64,000 nucleotides of DNA from Ruminiclostridium papyrosolvens DSM 2782 (GTDB lineage: Bacteria; Bacillota; Clostridia; Acetivibrionales; DSM-1351): positions 1,364,001 to 1,428,000 of the forward strand of contig NZ_CP119677.1 in NCBI RefSeq assembly GCF_029318685.1. Reading direction: 5' to 3'. The position numbers and the translations under genes were made by a program. Each line of letters opens with the position of its first letter. The stretch's first letter is position 1. The notes beneath the pieces were generated by a model. That model saw only the letters and a program-made list of their open reading frames with translations. It was not told where the DNA came from and did no database searches. Of the stretch, positions 38,411 to 46,139 are shown piece after piece.

Positions 38411-39166
38411 ATGGAAATATCTGTTTTAGGCAAAAAGATATTTTTAAGTAAAATTCATGTAGTGTGTATTATTGCAGTTCTGGTATTAGGTGCGGGCGTT
38501 TTAGGTTTTATACTAAAGCAGGTTTATCATCCCCTTGAAATACCAATTCTTGAAGAAAAAAATACCTCAATGGTATCAAAGGAGGCAGAGCCTTCTAAAG
38601 AACAGGCAGAGGAAGAAAAAGTCCCCGATATAAAAGTTTATGTTACAGGTTGTGTAAACAAACCGGGAGTTGTAACAATAAAGAAGGGGCAAATCATTGA
38701 AGATGCCATAAAAAACGCCGGTGGTGCTACAAAACAAGCTGATCTTGATAATATAAATCTTGCATACCCTTTAAATGAAAATACTATGTTAAGAGTTAAA
38801 GCTAAGGGAACTGAAAAAGCAGCAAGTACAGGTAAAACAGGGAATCAGCCTCAAGCAGTAAAAACTGCCGATGGGAGTACTTCAAACAACAGCGGTGTTG
38901 ATATTATAAATGACAGCTTGGGAGCTGATATGGGAGAGAAAGAGAGCAATTCTTCCGATGGCTCAAAAAATAAACTACTGAATATCAACAAAGCATCTCA
39001 GGCAGAGCTTGAAGGGCTTCCCAATGTAGGCCCGTCAACTGCAAAAGCTATCATAGAATACAGAGAGCAAAAGGGTAGTTTTGCAAAGCTGACTGATATT
39101 ATGAAAATAACGGGAATTAAGCAAAAGACCTTTGACAGAATAAAAAATTACATATGCATTGATTGA
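38411..39166 (+). CDS. comEA: ComEA-like competence DNA-binding membrane protein
   Basis: The 251-residue protein has one N-terminal membrane anchor (about 16-35), an SLBB-type domain (about 75-140; IKVYVTGCVNKPGVVTI and INLAYPLNENTML), a Ser/Gly/Asn linker, and a C-terminal helix-hairpin-helix DNA-binding module (about 190-251), with LLNINKASQAELEGLPNVGPSTAKAIIEY. This is the standard ComEA layout for DNA binding at the cell surface. A short hairpin follows the stop. No other competence gene lies next to it in this window. Confidence 0.88.
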   Translation: MEISVLGKKIFLSKIHVVCIIAVLVLGAGVLGFILKQVYHPLEIPILEEKNTSMVSKEAEPSKEQAEEEKVPDIKVYVTGCVNKPGVVTIKKGQIIEDAIKNAGGATKQADLDNINLAYPLNENTMLRVKAKGTEKAASTGKTGNQPQAVKTADGSTSNNSGVDIINDSLGADMGEKESNSSDGSKNKLLNINKASQAELEGLPNVGPSTAKAIIEYREQKGSFAKLTDIMKITGIKQKTFDRIKNYICID

Positions 39167-39190
39167 TTATTATAGAAACACAAAACAAGA

Positions 39191-39220
39191 AACCGGCCAT
39201 TTTCAGCCGGTTCAAAATAA
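39191..39220 (+). terminator. weak terminator after comEA
   Basis: AACCGGC (39191-39197) pairs with GCCGGTT (39206-39212), with a short loop and an AT-rich tail but no long T run. Confidence 0.5.
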
Positions 39221-39344
39221 TTTAAAGGAGGAAAATATAATTTAATCCATGCACTTATTATATTATTATACTTAGCTATTTCAAATAGTATTAATATACG
39301 ATTTTCTTACAATAAAGAACCAAAATGATATGCAATATTAACAA

Positions 39345-39494
39345 TTACTTGACATATAACGGCATAATAAACACTAAAAAGGATATATAAACTAGTAGTC
39401 CTGACAATGCCGGCAGTACGAAACCTAAAAGTAATAGTTTTAAATATCTCTTTCTTCTGTCTCTCTTATAACGTATAACCCTCTTGTTTCTCAA
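39345..39494 (-). CDS. 49-residue membrane protein with TTG start
   Basis: On the minus strand a TTG at 39494 lies 5 bases after a perfect GGAGGG and opens a 49-codon frame ending TAA at 39345-39347. The peptide has a strongly basic head (LRNKRVIRYKRDRRKR) and then a hydrophobic segment (YLKLLLLGFVLPALSGLL and on to VFIMPLYVK). It looks like a type of single-pass small membrane protein. It is too short and has too unusual a start for routine gene finders. It lies divergent to the T-box leader, alone between comEA and thrS. Confidence 0.6.
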   Translation of the reverse strand: MRNKRVIRYKRDRRKRYLKLLLLGFVLPALSGLLVYISFLVFIMPLYVK

Positions 39495-39595
39495 TCTTGC
39501 CCTCCTGCTTTATATTATGTATTAATGATACTAATAGTTATATTATTTACATATAATAGTAAATTTAATATTAAATTCAAACATTTTATGAAGTA

Positions 39596-39625
39596 TTGAC
39601 ATATAAAAACAGTAAGGAATATAAT
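39596..39625 (+). promoter_or_regulatory. promoter of the thrS T-box transcript
   Basis: TTGACA (39596-39601) and TATAAT (39620-39625) are 18 bases apart and precede the T-box leader by a short distance. Confidence 0.75.
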
Positions 39626-39644
39626 AAATAAATAGATATTTTAA

Positions 39645-39859
39645 TATCGACAAAGGCGTTGACGAGAAGAGTAAGTAAAAGCTGGGGTTTCAGAGATTGG
39701 ATATTATTAGCTGAAAGTATCCAAACCTGCACTTTACCGAAGACCACCTCCGAGCTGTATCGGTGATAACGTTATAATCAGCGTAAATTTACGCACTGAG
39801 TAAAAAAGTAGGGTGGAACCGCGAGATAACTCTCGTCCTTATATGAGGACGGGAGTTTT
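39645..39859 (+). promoter_or_regulatory. T-box leader for threonyl-tRNA synthetase
   Basis: The core T-box GGGTGGAACCGCG (39811-39823) is present, with a terminator stem made of ACTCTCGTCCT and AGGACGGGAGT (39829-39856) followed by TTTTTT. Stem I lies upstream (GAAGAGTAAGT near 39665). A candidate specifier ACC (Thr) is at 39743-39745. When uncharged tRNA-Thr binds, an antiterminator would form and let both thrS genes be read. Confidence 0.9.
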
Positions 39860-39897
39860 TTATGTCTAAAACTATTGCCAGAAGGAGGTTTTTGTTC

Positions 39898-41805
39898 ATG
39901 ATAAAGATAACATTAAAAGACGGTATTATAAAAAAATATCAGGAGGGCGTCACAGTCCGTGAAGTTGCAGAGAGCATAAGTGCAGGACTGGCCAGAGCAG
40001 CATTAGCCGGAGAAGTTGACGGCAGAGTAACGGAACTTGATTCTAAACTGGAAAGCAATTGCAGGTTAAATCTTTTAACCTTTGATGATGAAGGAGGAAG
40101 GCTTGTTTACAGACACACCGCCTCCCATGTGTTGGCTCAGGCTGTGAAAAGACTATACCCTGATGTAAAGCTGGCAATAGGACCGGCAATAGATTCAGGA
40201 TATTATTATGATTTTGAGAGAGAAAAACCATTTTCCATAGATGAACTTGAGAGTATTGAAAAGGAAATGGAGAAAATAATAAAAGAGGATTTAAAGCTGG
40301 AGCGATTCTCTCTTCCAAGAAACGAGGCAATAAAGTTCATGGAAGAAAAGGCAGAATCCTATAAGGTAGAGCTTATAAAGGATCTTCCGGAAGGCGAAGA
40401 AATATCCTTTTATAAACAAGGCGACTTTACAGACCTTTGTGCAGGGCCTCATTTATCCGGGACAGTAAAATTAAAGGCCATAAAATTACTTTCTGTTGCG
40501 GGTGCTTATTGGAGAGGCAATGAGAAGAATAAAATGCTCCAGAGAATATATGGCACAGCCTTCCCAAAGAAAAGTCAGCTTGATGAATACCTTTTCAGAA
40601 TGGAAGAGGCAAAAAAGCGTGACCACAGAAAGCTGGGAAGGGAGCTGGATTTATTTGATATACTGGACGAAGGCCCCGGCTTCCCGTTCTTTATGCCAAA
40701 AGGTATGGTGCTTCGCAATCTTCTTGAAGATTTCTGGCGTTCCGAGCACAAAAAAGCCGGCTATCAGGAGATTAAAACACCTGTTATACTGAACAAGGAA
40801 CTCTGGTTGAGATCAGGACACTGGGATACTTATAAAGAGAATATGTATACAGTTGATATTGATGAACAGGAGTATGCCATAAAACCCATGAACTGTCCCG
40901 GAGGAATTCTTGTATTTAAACGTAAACTTCATTCCTACAGGGATTTACCCCAAAGAATGGGTGAGTTGGGGTTGGTACACAGGCATGAGCTTTCAGGGGC
41001 ACTACACGGATTGATGAGAGTAAGGTGCTTTACACAGGATGATGCACACATTTTTATGACACCTGAACAGATAACTGATGAAATTGTTGGTGTTATAAAT
41101 TTAATTGATGACTTTTACAAAGTTTTTGGTTTCAAATATAATGTAGAATTATCCACAAGACCGGAAAATTCAATTGGTTCTGATGAAATGTGGGAATTAT
41201 CTACACAGGGACTTAGAAAAGCATTGGATTTAAAAGGTATTAAGTACACTGTGAATGAAGGCGACGGAGCTTTCTACGGGCCTAAGATAGATTTTCATCT
41301 GGAGGATTCCATAGGCCGTACATGGCAATGCGGAACTATTCAGCTGGATATGAACCTTCCGGAAAGATTTGACTTAAGTTATATTGGCCCGGACGGTGAA
41401 AAGCACAGGCCTGTTATGATTCACAGAGTTGTTTTCGGAAGCATAGAAAGATTTATAGCCATTTTAACAGAGCATTTTGCAGGTGCGTTTCCGGCATGGC
41501 TGAGTCCCGTTCAGGTTAAAATACTGCCTTTGGTTGACAAACATCACGATTATGCTTTTGAGGTTAAAAAGCTTCTGGAAGCTGAAAATGTCAGGGTTGA
41601 GGTAGACAGCAGAAACGAAAAGATAGGTTATAAGATTCGTGAGGCTCAGATGGATAAGACCCCATATATGCTCGTAATCGGAGACAAGGAATTAGAGGGC
41701 AGGCTGGTTTCGGTAAGGTCAAGGAGAGACGGTGACTTAGGCGCTATTTCACCTGAACAGTTTGCAGAAAAAATATTGGATGAAATAAAAAATAAGCTGA
41801 AATAA
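39898..41805 (+). CDS. thrS: threonyl-tRNA synthetase, first copy
   Basis: The 635-residue enzyme charges tRNA-Thr. It has the TGS domain (1-60), the editing domain (about 65-225; HTASH at residues about 72-76 and DLCAGPH), the class II core with zinc ligands in MNCPGG, DDAHIF and IHRVVFG, and the C-terminal anticodon-binding domain. The frame also opens at 39862, but that ATG lies in the T-box terminator; AGAAGGAGG before 39898 fixes the start. Its core follows the classic type (HGLMRVRCFTQDDAHIF). The T-box controls it and the paralogue that follows. Confidence 0.96.
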   Translation: MIKITLKDGIIKKYQEGVTVREVAESISAGLARAALAGEVDGRVTELDSKLESNCRLNLLTFDDEGGRLVYRHTASHVLAQAVKRLYPDVKLAIGPAIDSGYYYDFEREKPFSIDELESIEKEMEKIIKEDLKLERFSLPRNEAIKFMEEKAESYKVELIKDLPEGEEISFYKQGDFTDLCAGPHLSGTVKLKAIKLLSVAGAYWRGNEKNKMLQRIYGTAFPKKSQLDEYLFRMEEAKKRDHRKLGRELDLFDILDEGPGFPFFMPKGMVLRNLLEDFWRSEHKKAGYQEIKTPVILNKELWLRSGHWDTYKENMYTVDIDEQEYAIKPMNCPGGILVFKRKLHSYRDLPQRMGELGLVHRHELSGALHGLMRVRCFTQDDAHIFMTPEQITDEIVGVINLIDDFYKVFGFKYNVELSTRPENSIGSDEMWELSTQGLRKALDLKGIKYTVNEGDGAFYGPKIDFHLEDSIGRTWQCGTIQLDMNLPERFDLSYIGPDGEKHRPVMIHRVVFGSIERFIAILTEHFAGAFPAWLSPVQVKILPLVDKHHDYAFEVKKLLEAENVRVEVDSRNEKIGYKIREAQMDKTPYMLVIGDKELEGRLVSVRSRRDGDLGAISPEQFAEKILDEIKNKLK

Positions 41806-41833
41806 GCAGTTAATAATAAACGGAGGCAAAAAA

Positions 41834-43771
41834 ATGATTAAGGTTACATTAAAGGACGGAAGCAGTAAGGAATATCAGAGCGGTATAACAATCAAAGAAG
41901 TTGCTGAAAGCATCAGTGCAGGGCTTGCAAGAGCAGCTCTTGCAGGAGAAGTTGACGGAAGGGTTAAGGAACTGGATTTCAAGTTGGAGAACGACTGTGC
42001 ATTGAGCCTTTTGACATTTGCTGATGAAGGAGGAAGACTTGCGTACAGACACACTGCATCACATGTTCTTGCACAAGCTGTAAAAAGGTTATTCCCAAAT
42101 ATCAAGCTTGCAATAGGTCCGGCTATAGAAAACGGCTTCTATTATGACTTTGATACTGAAAAGAACTTTGCACCGGAGGATTTGGCAAAGATTGAAAAGG
42201 AAATGGAGAAAATCATTAAAGAAGATATTTCTCTTGAACGATTTACATTGCCAAGAGAAGAGGCAATCAAATTTATGGAAGACAAGGGCGAACCCTACAA
42301 GGTTGAGCTAATAAAGGATTTACCCGAAGGCGAGGAAATATCTTTTTACAAACAGGGTGACTTTGTTGACCTTTGTGCCGGCCCCCATCTTCTGTCAACA
42401 GGAAAGCTCAAGGCTGTAAAGCTTATGAGTGCTGCAGGTGCTTACTGGAGAGGCAATGAAAAAAACAAGATGCTCCAGAGAATTTATGGTACAGCCTTCC
42501 CTAAAAAGAGTGAACTGGAAGAATATGTAACAAAACTTGAAGAGGCAAAGAAAAGAGACCATAACAAACTGGGAAGAGAACTTGAACTATTCACTACAGT
42601 TGAAGAAATAGGACAGGGGCTACCTTTACTAATGCCAAAAGGAGCCAGAATTGTTCAGACTCTGCAAAGGTTTGTTGAGGACGAAGAAGAGAGAAGAGGC
42701 TATGTGCTGACAAAGACTCCATTTATGGCAAAGAGTGACTTATATAAGCTATCAGGACACTGGCAGCACTATAAGGACGGAATGTTCCTGCTGGGAGATG
42801 AGGAAAAGGACGAGGAAGTAATGGCATTAAGGCCTATGACCTGTCCCTTCCAGTTTATGATATATAACACAAAGCTGCACAGCTACCGTGATTTGCCTAT
42901 AAGATACGGCGAAACTTCCACCCTGTTCAGAAACGAGGCATCAGGGGAAATGCACGGTCTTATACGTGTTCGTCAGTTTACAATTTCAGAGGGACACTTG
43001 GTTTGTACTCCTGAACAGTTAGAAGACGAGTTCAAGGGAGTTGTTGACCTGATTAAATTTATGATGGAGACTTTGGGAATAGAGGAGGATGTAACCTACA
43101 GATTCTCAAAATGGGACCCTAAGAACAAGGAAAAATATATCGGAAACGAAGAAGACTGGGAAAATGTTCAGGGACAGATGAGAACTATTCTGGATCACTT
43201 GAAGCTTGATTACAAAGAAGCAGAAGGTGAAGCAGCTTTCTACGGACCAAAGCTTGACATCCAGTGCAAGAATGTTCACGGAAAGGAAGATACCATTATT
43301 ACAGTGCAGGTTGACTTTGCTCTTGCAGAGAGACTTAGCATGGTTTACGTTGATAAAAACAATGAAAAGAAGCATCCATATATAATTCACAGAACATCAA
43401 TAGGCTGTTATGAAAGAACACTTGCAATGCTTATTGAAAAATACGCAGGAGCGTTCCCTACCTGGCTATGTCCTGTTCAGGCAAAGATTCTTCCTTTGGT
43501 TGACAAGCATCATGATTTTGCGCAGAAGGTTGCACAAATGCTCAGAGACAAGGGAGTAAAGGTTGAAGTTGACACTAGAAATGAGAAGATTGGCTACAAG
43601 ATTAGAGAAGCCCAAATGGAGAAAATACCTTACATGCTTGTAATAGGTGACAAGGAAATGGAAAGCAATGCTGTTTCGGTACGTTCCAGAAAAGAAGGCG
43701 ATCTGGGAGCAATGTCAGCAGAACAGTTTGTTGACAAAATAGTTGAAGAAATCAGAACCCGTGCAAAATAA
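41834..43771 (+). CDS. threonyl-tRNA synthetase, second copy with a divergent core
   Basis: This 645-residue paralogue lies 28 bases after the first copy with its own CGGAGG site. The TGS, editing (HTASH, DLCAGPH) and anticodon-binding domains resemble copy one closely, while the class II core is clearly different (HGLIRVRQFTISEGHLV in place of the usual TQDDAHIF form). Catalytic and zinc residues remain (TCPFQF, EGHL, IIHRTSIG), so it is probably active. No T-box of its own is seen, so it depends on read-through. Such a second-type ThrRS can give resistance to inhibitors in some bacteria; here that is only a suggestion. Confidence 0.93.
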   Translation: MIKVTLKDGSSKEYQSGITIKEVAESISAGLARAALAGEVDGRVKELDFKLENDCALSLLTFADEGGRLAYRHTASHVLAQAVKRLFPNIKLAIGPAIENGFYYDFDTEKNFAPEDLAKIEKEMEKIIKEDISLERFTLPREEAIKFMEDKGEPYKVELIKDLPEGEEISFYKQGDFVDLCAGPHLLSTGKLKAVKLMSAAGAYWRGNEKNKMLQRIYGTAFPKKSELEEYVTKLEEAKKRDHNKLGRELELFTTVEEIGQGLPLLMPKGARIVQTLQRFVEDEEERRGYVLTKTPFMAKSDLYKLSGHWQHYKDGMFLLGDEEKDEEVMALRPMTCPFQFMIYNTKLHSYRDLPIRYGETSTLFRNEASGEMHGLIRVRQFTISEGHLVCTPEQLEDEFKGVVDLIKFMMETLGIEEDVTYRFSKWDPKNKEKYIGNEEDWENVQGQMRTILDHLKLDYKEAEGEAAFYGPKLDIQCKNVHGKEDTIITVQVDFALAERLSMVYVDKNNEKKHPYIIHRTSIGCYERTLAMLIEKYAGAFPTWLCPVQAKILPLVDKHHDFAQKVAQMLRDKGVKVEVDTRNEKIGYKIREAQMEKIPYMLVIGDKEMESNAVSVRSRKEGDLGAMSAEQFVDKIVEEIRTRAK

Positions 43772-43840
43772 TTGAGCTATATAAAAAAACAAGGTGTGAA
43801 TACGATTTATGTAGTGAACCCCAAATATTAGACAGTTTAT

Positions 43841-44650
43841 TCAAGCAACTTCTAGGGACTGGATTCGGTATTGTACTGGACTCAGTCCTTTTAGTTTGCA
43901 CTTAATTCTTTTGTTATTGTAATAGTCTATGTAATCATCTAGTTCCCTGTGAAAATGCTCTATTGAATTGAACTCTTGCAAATAGAGCAATTCTGATTTT
44001 AGTAGGCCAAAGAAATTCTCCATTACAGAATTATCTAAACAATTTCCTTTGCGTGACATACTCTGGATAATGCCTTTCTGTTGAAGTCGGTGTTGATATT
44101 GTTTCATTTGATACTGCCATCCCTGATCTGAATGGAAAATTAACCTTGTATTATCAGGTATCTTTTTAAATGCTTTATCAAGCATATCCATAATTTGGTG
44201 GAACGTTGGTCTCTCCGATACGTTGTAACTCACAATTTCACCATTGAATAGATCAAGTATTGGCGAAAGGTATAACTTTGTCCCGAAAAGTGAAAATTCA
44301 GTAACATCAGTAACCCATTTCTGATTAGGCTTATCTGCTTTAAAATCACGTTTCAGAACATTTTCTGCCACCTTGCCTACTTCTCCTTTATAAGAACGGT
44401 ATTTACGTATCCTTACCTGGCACTTAATATTGCACTCTTTCATTAGCTTTAAGACGGTCTTATGGTTGATGCCATACCCTCTATTGCGCAGTTCCATAGT
44501 GATTCTGCGATAACCATATCTACCCTTATTTGCGTGATATATTTCCTTAATTACTTCTTTAACTTCTATATATTTATCAGGCTTACTCATCTGTTTTAAA
44601 TAATAGTAATATGTACTTCTAGGAAGACCTGCAATCTGGAGTAGATCCAT
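43841..44650 (-). CDS. IS3-family transposase OrfB (DDE integrase)
   Basis: The 269-residue rve-domain transposase has the DDE residues in WVTDVTEFSLFG, FHSDQGWQY and VMENFFGLLKSE. Its frame is -1 relative to OrfA and stays open back through the OrfA stop, so an OrfAB fusion could be made by frameshifting near the GGGAAAAAG at the end of OrfA. The ATG shown is an internal one; the active form is probably the fusion. No stop interrupts the frame, so the element may be active. Confidence 0.93.
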   Translation of the reverse strand: MDLLQIAGLPRSTYYYYLKQMSKPDKYIEVKEVIKEIYHANKGRYGYRRITMELRNRGYGINHKTVLKLMKECNIKCQVRIRKYRSYKGEVGKVAENVLKRDFKADKPNQKWVTDVTEFSLFGTKLYLSPILDLFNGEIVSYNVSERPTFHQIMDMLDKAFKKIPDNTRLIFHSDQGWQYQMKQYQHRLQQKGIIQSMSRKGNCLDNSVMENFFGLLKSELLYLQEFNSIEHFHRELDDYIDYYNNKRIKCKLKGLSPVQYRIQSLEVA

Positions 44651-44685
44651 CAGTTTAAATTTATGCCTTAATTCGCTGATGGTAA

Positions 44686-45213
44686 TTACTTTTTCCCATT
44701 CTCTCGGACAATTCTTTCCTGAACTAAGGCATTCAATTTTTTTAGATATTCATTCTCCATACGAAGTCTTTGAACTTCTGATATTAGGTCTTCTTCTACT
44801 TGATTGGCAGACTGTATTTTACCTGTTGAGTTTTCTTTTATTTTCCTATCAGATTGCATATTTTTCTTTCGACCACGATTATTTCTATAGAGAGCCTGTG
44901 GTCCCTCCTCATAATATAAGCGCTCCCAGTTAGCAACAGTAGTGCCGTTAGGTATTCCAAACAGGGCAGCTGTTACAAAAAGTGATAAATTCTTCTCATG
45001 CATATATTCTACGACATGTTGTTTGAATTCTCCAGAGTATGTTCCATGTTTTAAAATTATTCCTTCTACCCCAAACTGTTCATAACTCTTAACCCAACGT
45101 CGAACTAGTGTTTCTCCACATCCTAGTTGTTTCCCAATAGAATTACAGGACATATGGTTTTCAACAACCTCTAAAACTGCTTTCATTCGTTGTTCGTGAG
45201 TAAATTTTGTCAT
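44686..45213 (-). CDS. IS3-family transposase OrfA (helix-turn-helix)
   Basis: The 175-residue protein has two helix-turn-helix regions (residues about 1-55, VVENHMSCNSIGKQLGCGETLVRRWVKSY; and about 65-115) and a C-terminal leucine-rich coiled coil, EDLISEVQRLRMENEYLKKL. It binds the terminal repeats. It ends with GGGAAAAAGTAA, where -1 slippage would join the OrfB frame. GGAGGTG lies before the ATG. Confidence 0.9.
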   Translation of the reverse strand: MTKFTHEQRMKAVLEVVENHMSCNSIGKQLGCGETLVRRWVKSYEQFGVEGIILKHGTYSGEFKQHVVEYMHEKNLSLFVTAALFGIPNGTTVANWERLYYEEGPQALYRNNRGRKKNMQSDRKIKENSTGKIQSANQVEEDLISEVQRLRMENEYLKKLNALVQERIVRENGKK

Positions 45214-45314
45214 AAAAAACTACACCTCCAAATGTAAGTTTATTTCGTCTAACATTTGGGGTGCAGTTCATTACAGGTGTTCATACCTTGTTTTTATTTA
45301 TAATAAAAATAGTA

Positions 45315-45905
45315 TTATCTTGGGTTAAGTCTTAGTTCCATCCAGTCAAAGCCTATCCAATCGTTTTGACCGGCAGTTGAAGTATTTACTATTGTAACTC
45401 TGTTGTTTCTTCTAAAATTAGGTACATTAAAGGTTAGTTCTCTCCAGTTGTCAAACATTCTTCCGGCAGGTACTCCATGCTGCAAAGGCACAGGGCCGTT
45501 ATGAACAACAGTACCGTTTATTGTAATTCTGGCAGAATAGCGGTTAACAGGCACATTTGAATGGTCATCAAGAACCGACCTTATAATAATTTGTGCTCTC
45601 TGGTTTCCCGGTACAACTAAAAAAGCAGGAGAATCAAAAGTCCATGTTCCCTGATTACCCGTATAAAGTATATCAGCATTTCTGCTTGGATTCCCATAAT
45701 TTGGGTAGCCTGTTAGCTGTTTAAATAGTACTATATTTGTAGTGACAGGATTATTGCTTAAAGCCGGCGGTGGATCACCGGGGCGTCTGCCGGTGTAGTC
45801 ATCTGTATACTGGTAAGTATCATACTGAGATTGTACAGAATAATATGGTTGTTCCTGCATTATTTCTGGCTGCTGGCTTACGAAAGGATATCTGATATTA
45901 TACAT
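45315..45905 (-). CDS. hypothetical coat/surface-like beta-sandwich protein
   Basis: The 196-residue protein has a Gln/Tyr-rich first 50 residues (QPEIMQEQPYYSVQSQYDTY) and a beta-rich remainder ending NDWIGFDWMELRLNPR. The ending resembles carbohydrate-binding-like sandwiches in which the final strand includes DWMEL. There is no signal peptide. The low-complexity head plus compact domain resembles spore-coat proteins, but I do not recognise a family. AGGAGG precedes the start. It is on the minus strand right after the IS, facing the thrS terminator. Confidence 0.6.
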   Translation of the reverse strand: MYNIRYPFVSQQPEIMQEQPYYSVQSQYDTYQYTDDYTGRRPGDPPPALSNNPVTTNIVLFKQLTGYPNYGNPSRNADILYTGNQGTWTFDSPAFLVVPGNQRAQIIIRSVLDDHSNVPVNRYSARITINGTVVHNGPVPLQHGVPAGRMFDNWRELTFNVPNFRRNNRVTIVNTSTAGQNDWIGFDWMELRLNPR

Positions 45906-46139
45906 AAATCCTCCTCCTATAATATTATATTTACATAATATTCGATAATTTGTTTTATGTTACCACGCTATAAATTATATAGTTTTCAAGTTTTTTAAAG
46001 GATAAGGTTTAAATTGAATTCATAAAGGTAATAAGATAAAATTAACTTATAGGCTTGCTTTGGATTTAATTTCATTAGTCAAGTATACATAAAGTTGATA
46101 TTATTATTTCGAGGGTTAATTTATATTTAGAGGTGACAT

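Larger units (their letters stand above)
43810..45270 (-). mobile_element. IS3-family insertion sequence (IS150-like), about 1461 bp
   Basis: The ends are imperfect inverted repeats beginning TG: TGTAGTGAACCCCAAAT (left) and TGAACTGCACCCCAAAT (right, read inward). TTA is repeated at 43807-43809 and 45271-45273 as a 3-bp target duplication. Two overlapping reading frames on the minus strand encode OrfA and OrfB. The TG...CA ends, 3-bp duplication and two-frame layout all fit IS3. The element sits exactly in the loop of the thrS terminator hairpin. Confidence 0.92.
43785..45295 (+). terminator. thrS terminator hairpin interrupted by an insertion sequence
   Basis: AAAAACAAGGTGTGAATAC (43785-43803) and GTGTTCATACCTTGTTTTT (45277-45295) pair over 19 positions with two G-T pairs, and the 3' arm ends in a T run. 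The two arms are now about 1.47 kb apart. Without the IS the loop would be 9 bases, gatttacag. Confidence 0.8.

Noticed and set aside
39862-39897. Upstream ATG for the first thrS
   Set aside because: It lies inside the T-box terminator T run and has no ribosome binding site; the ATG at 39898 has AGAAGGAGG and gives the normal TGS start.
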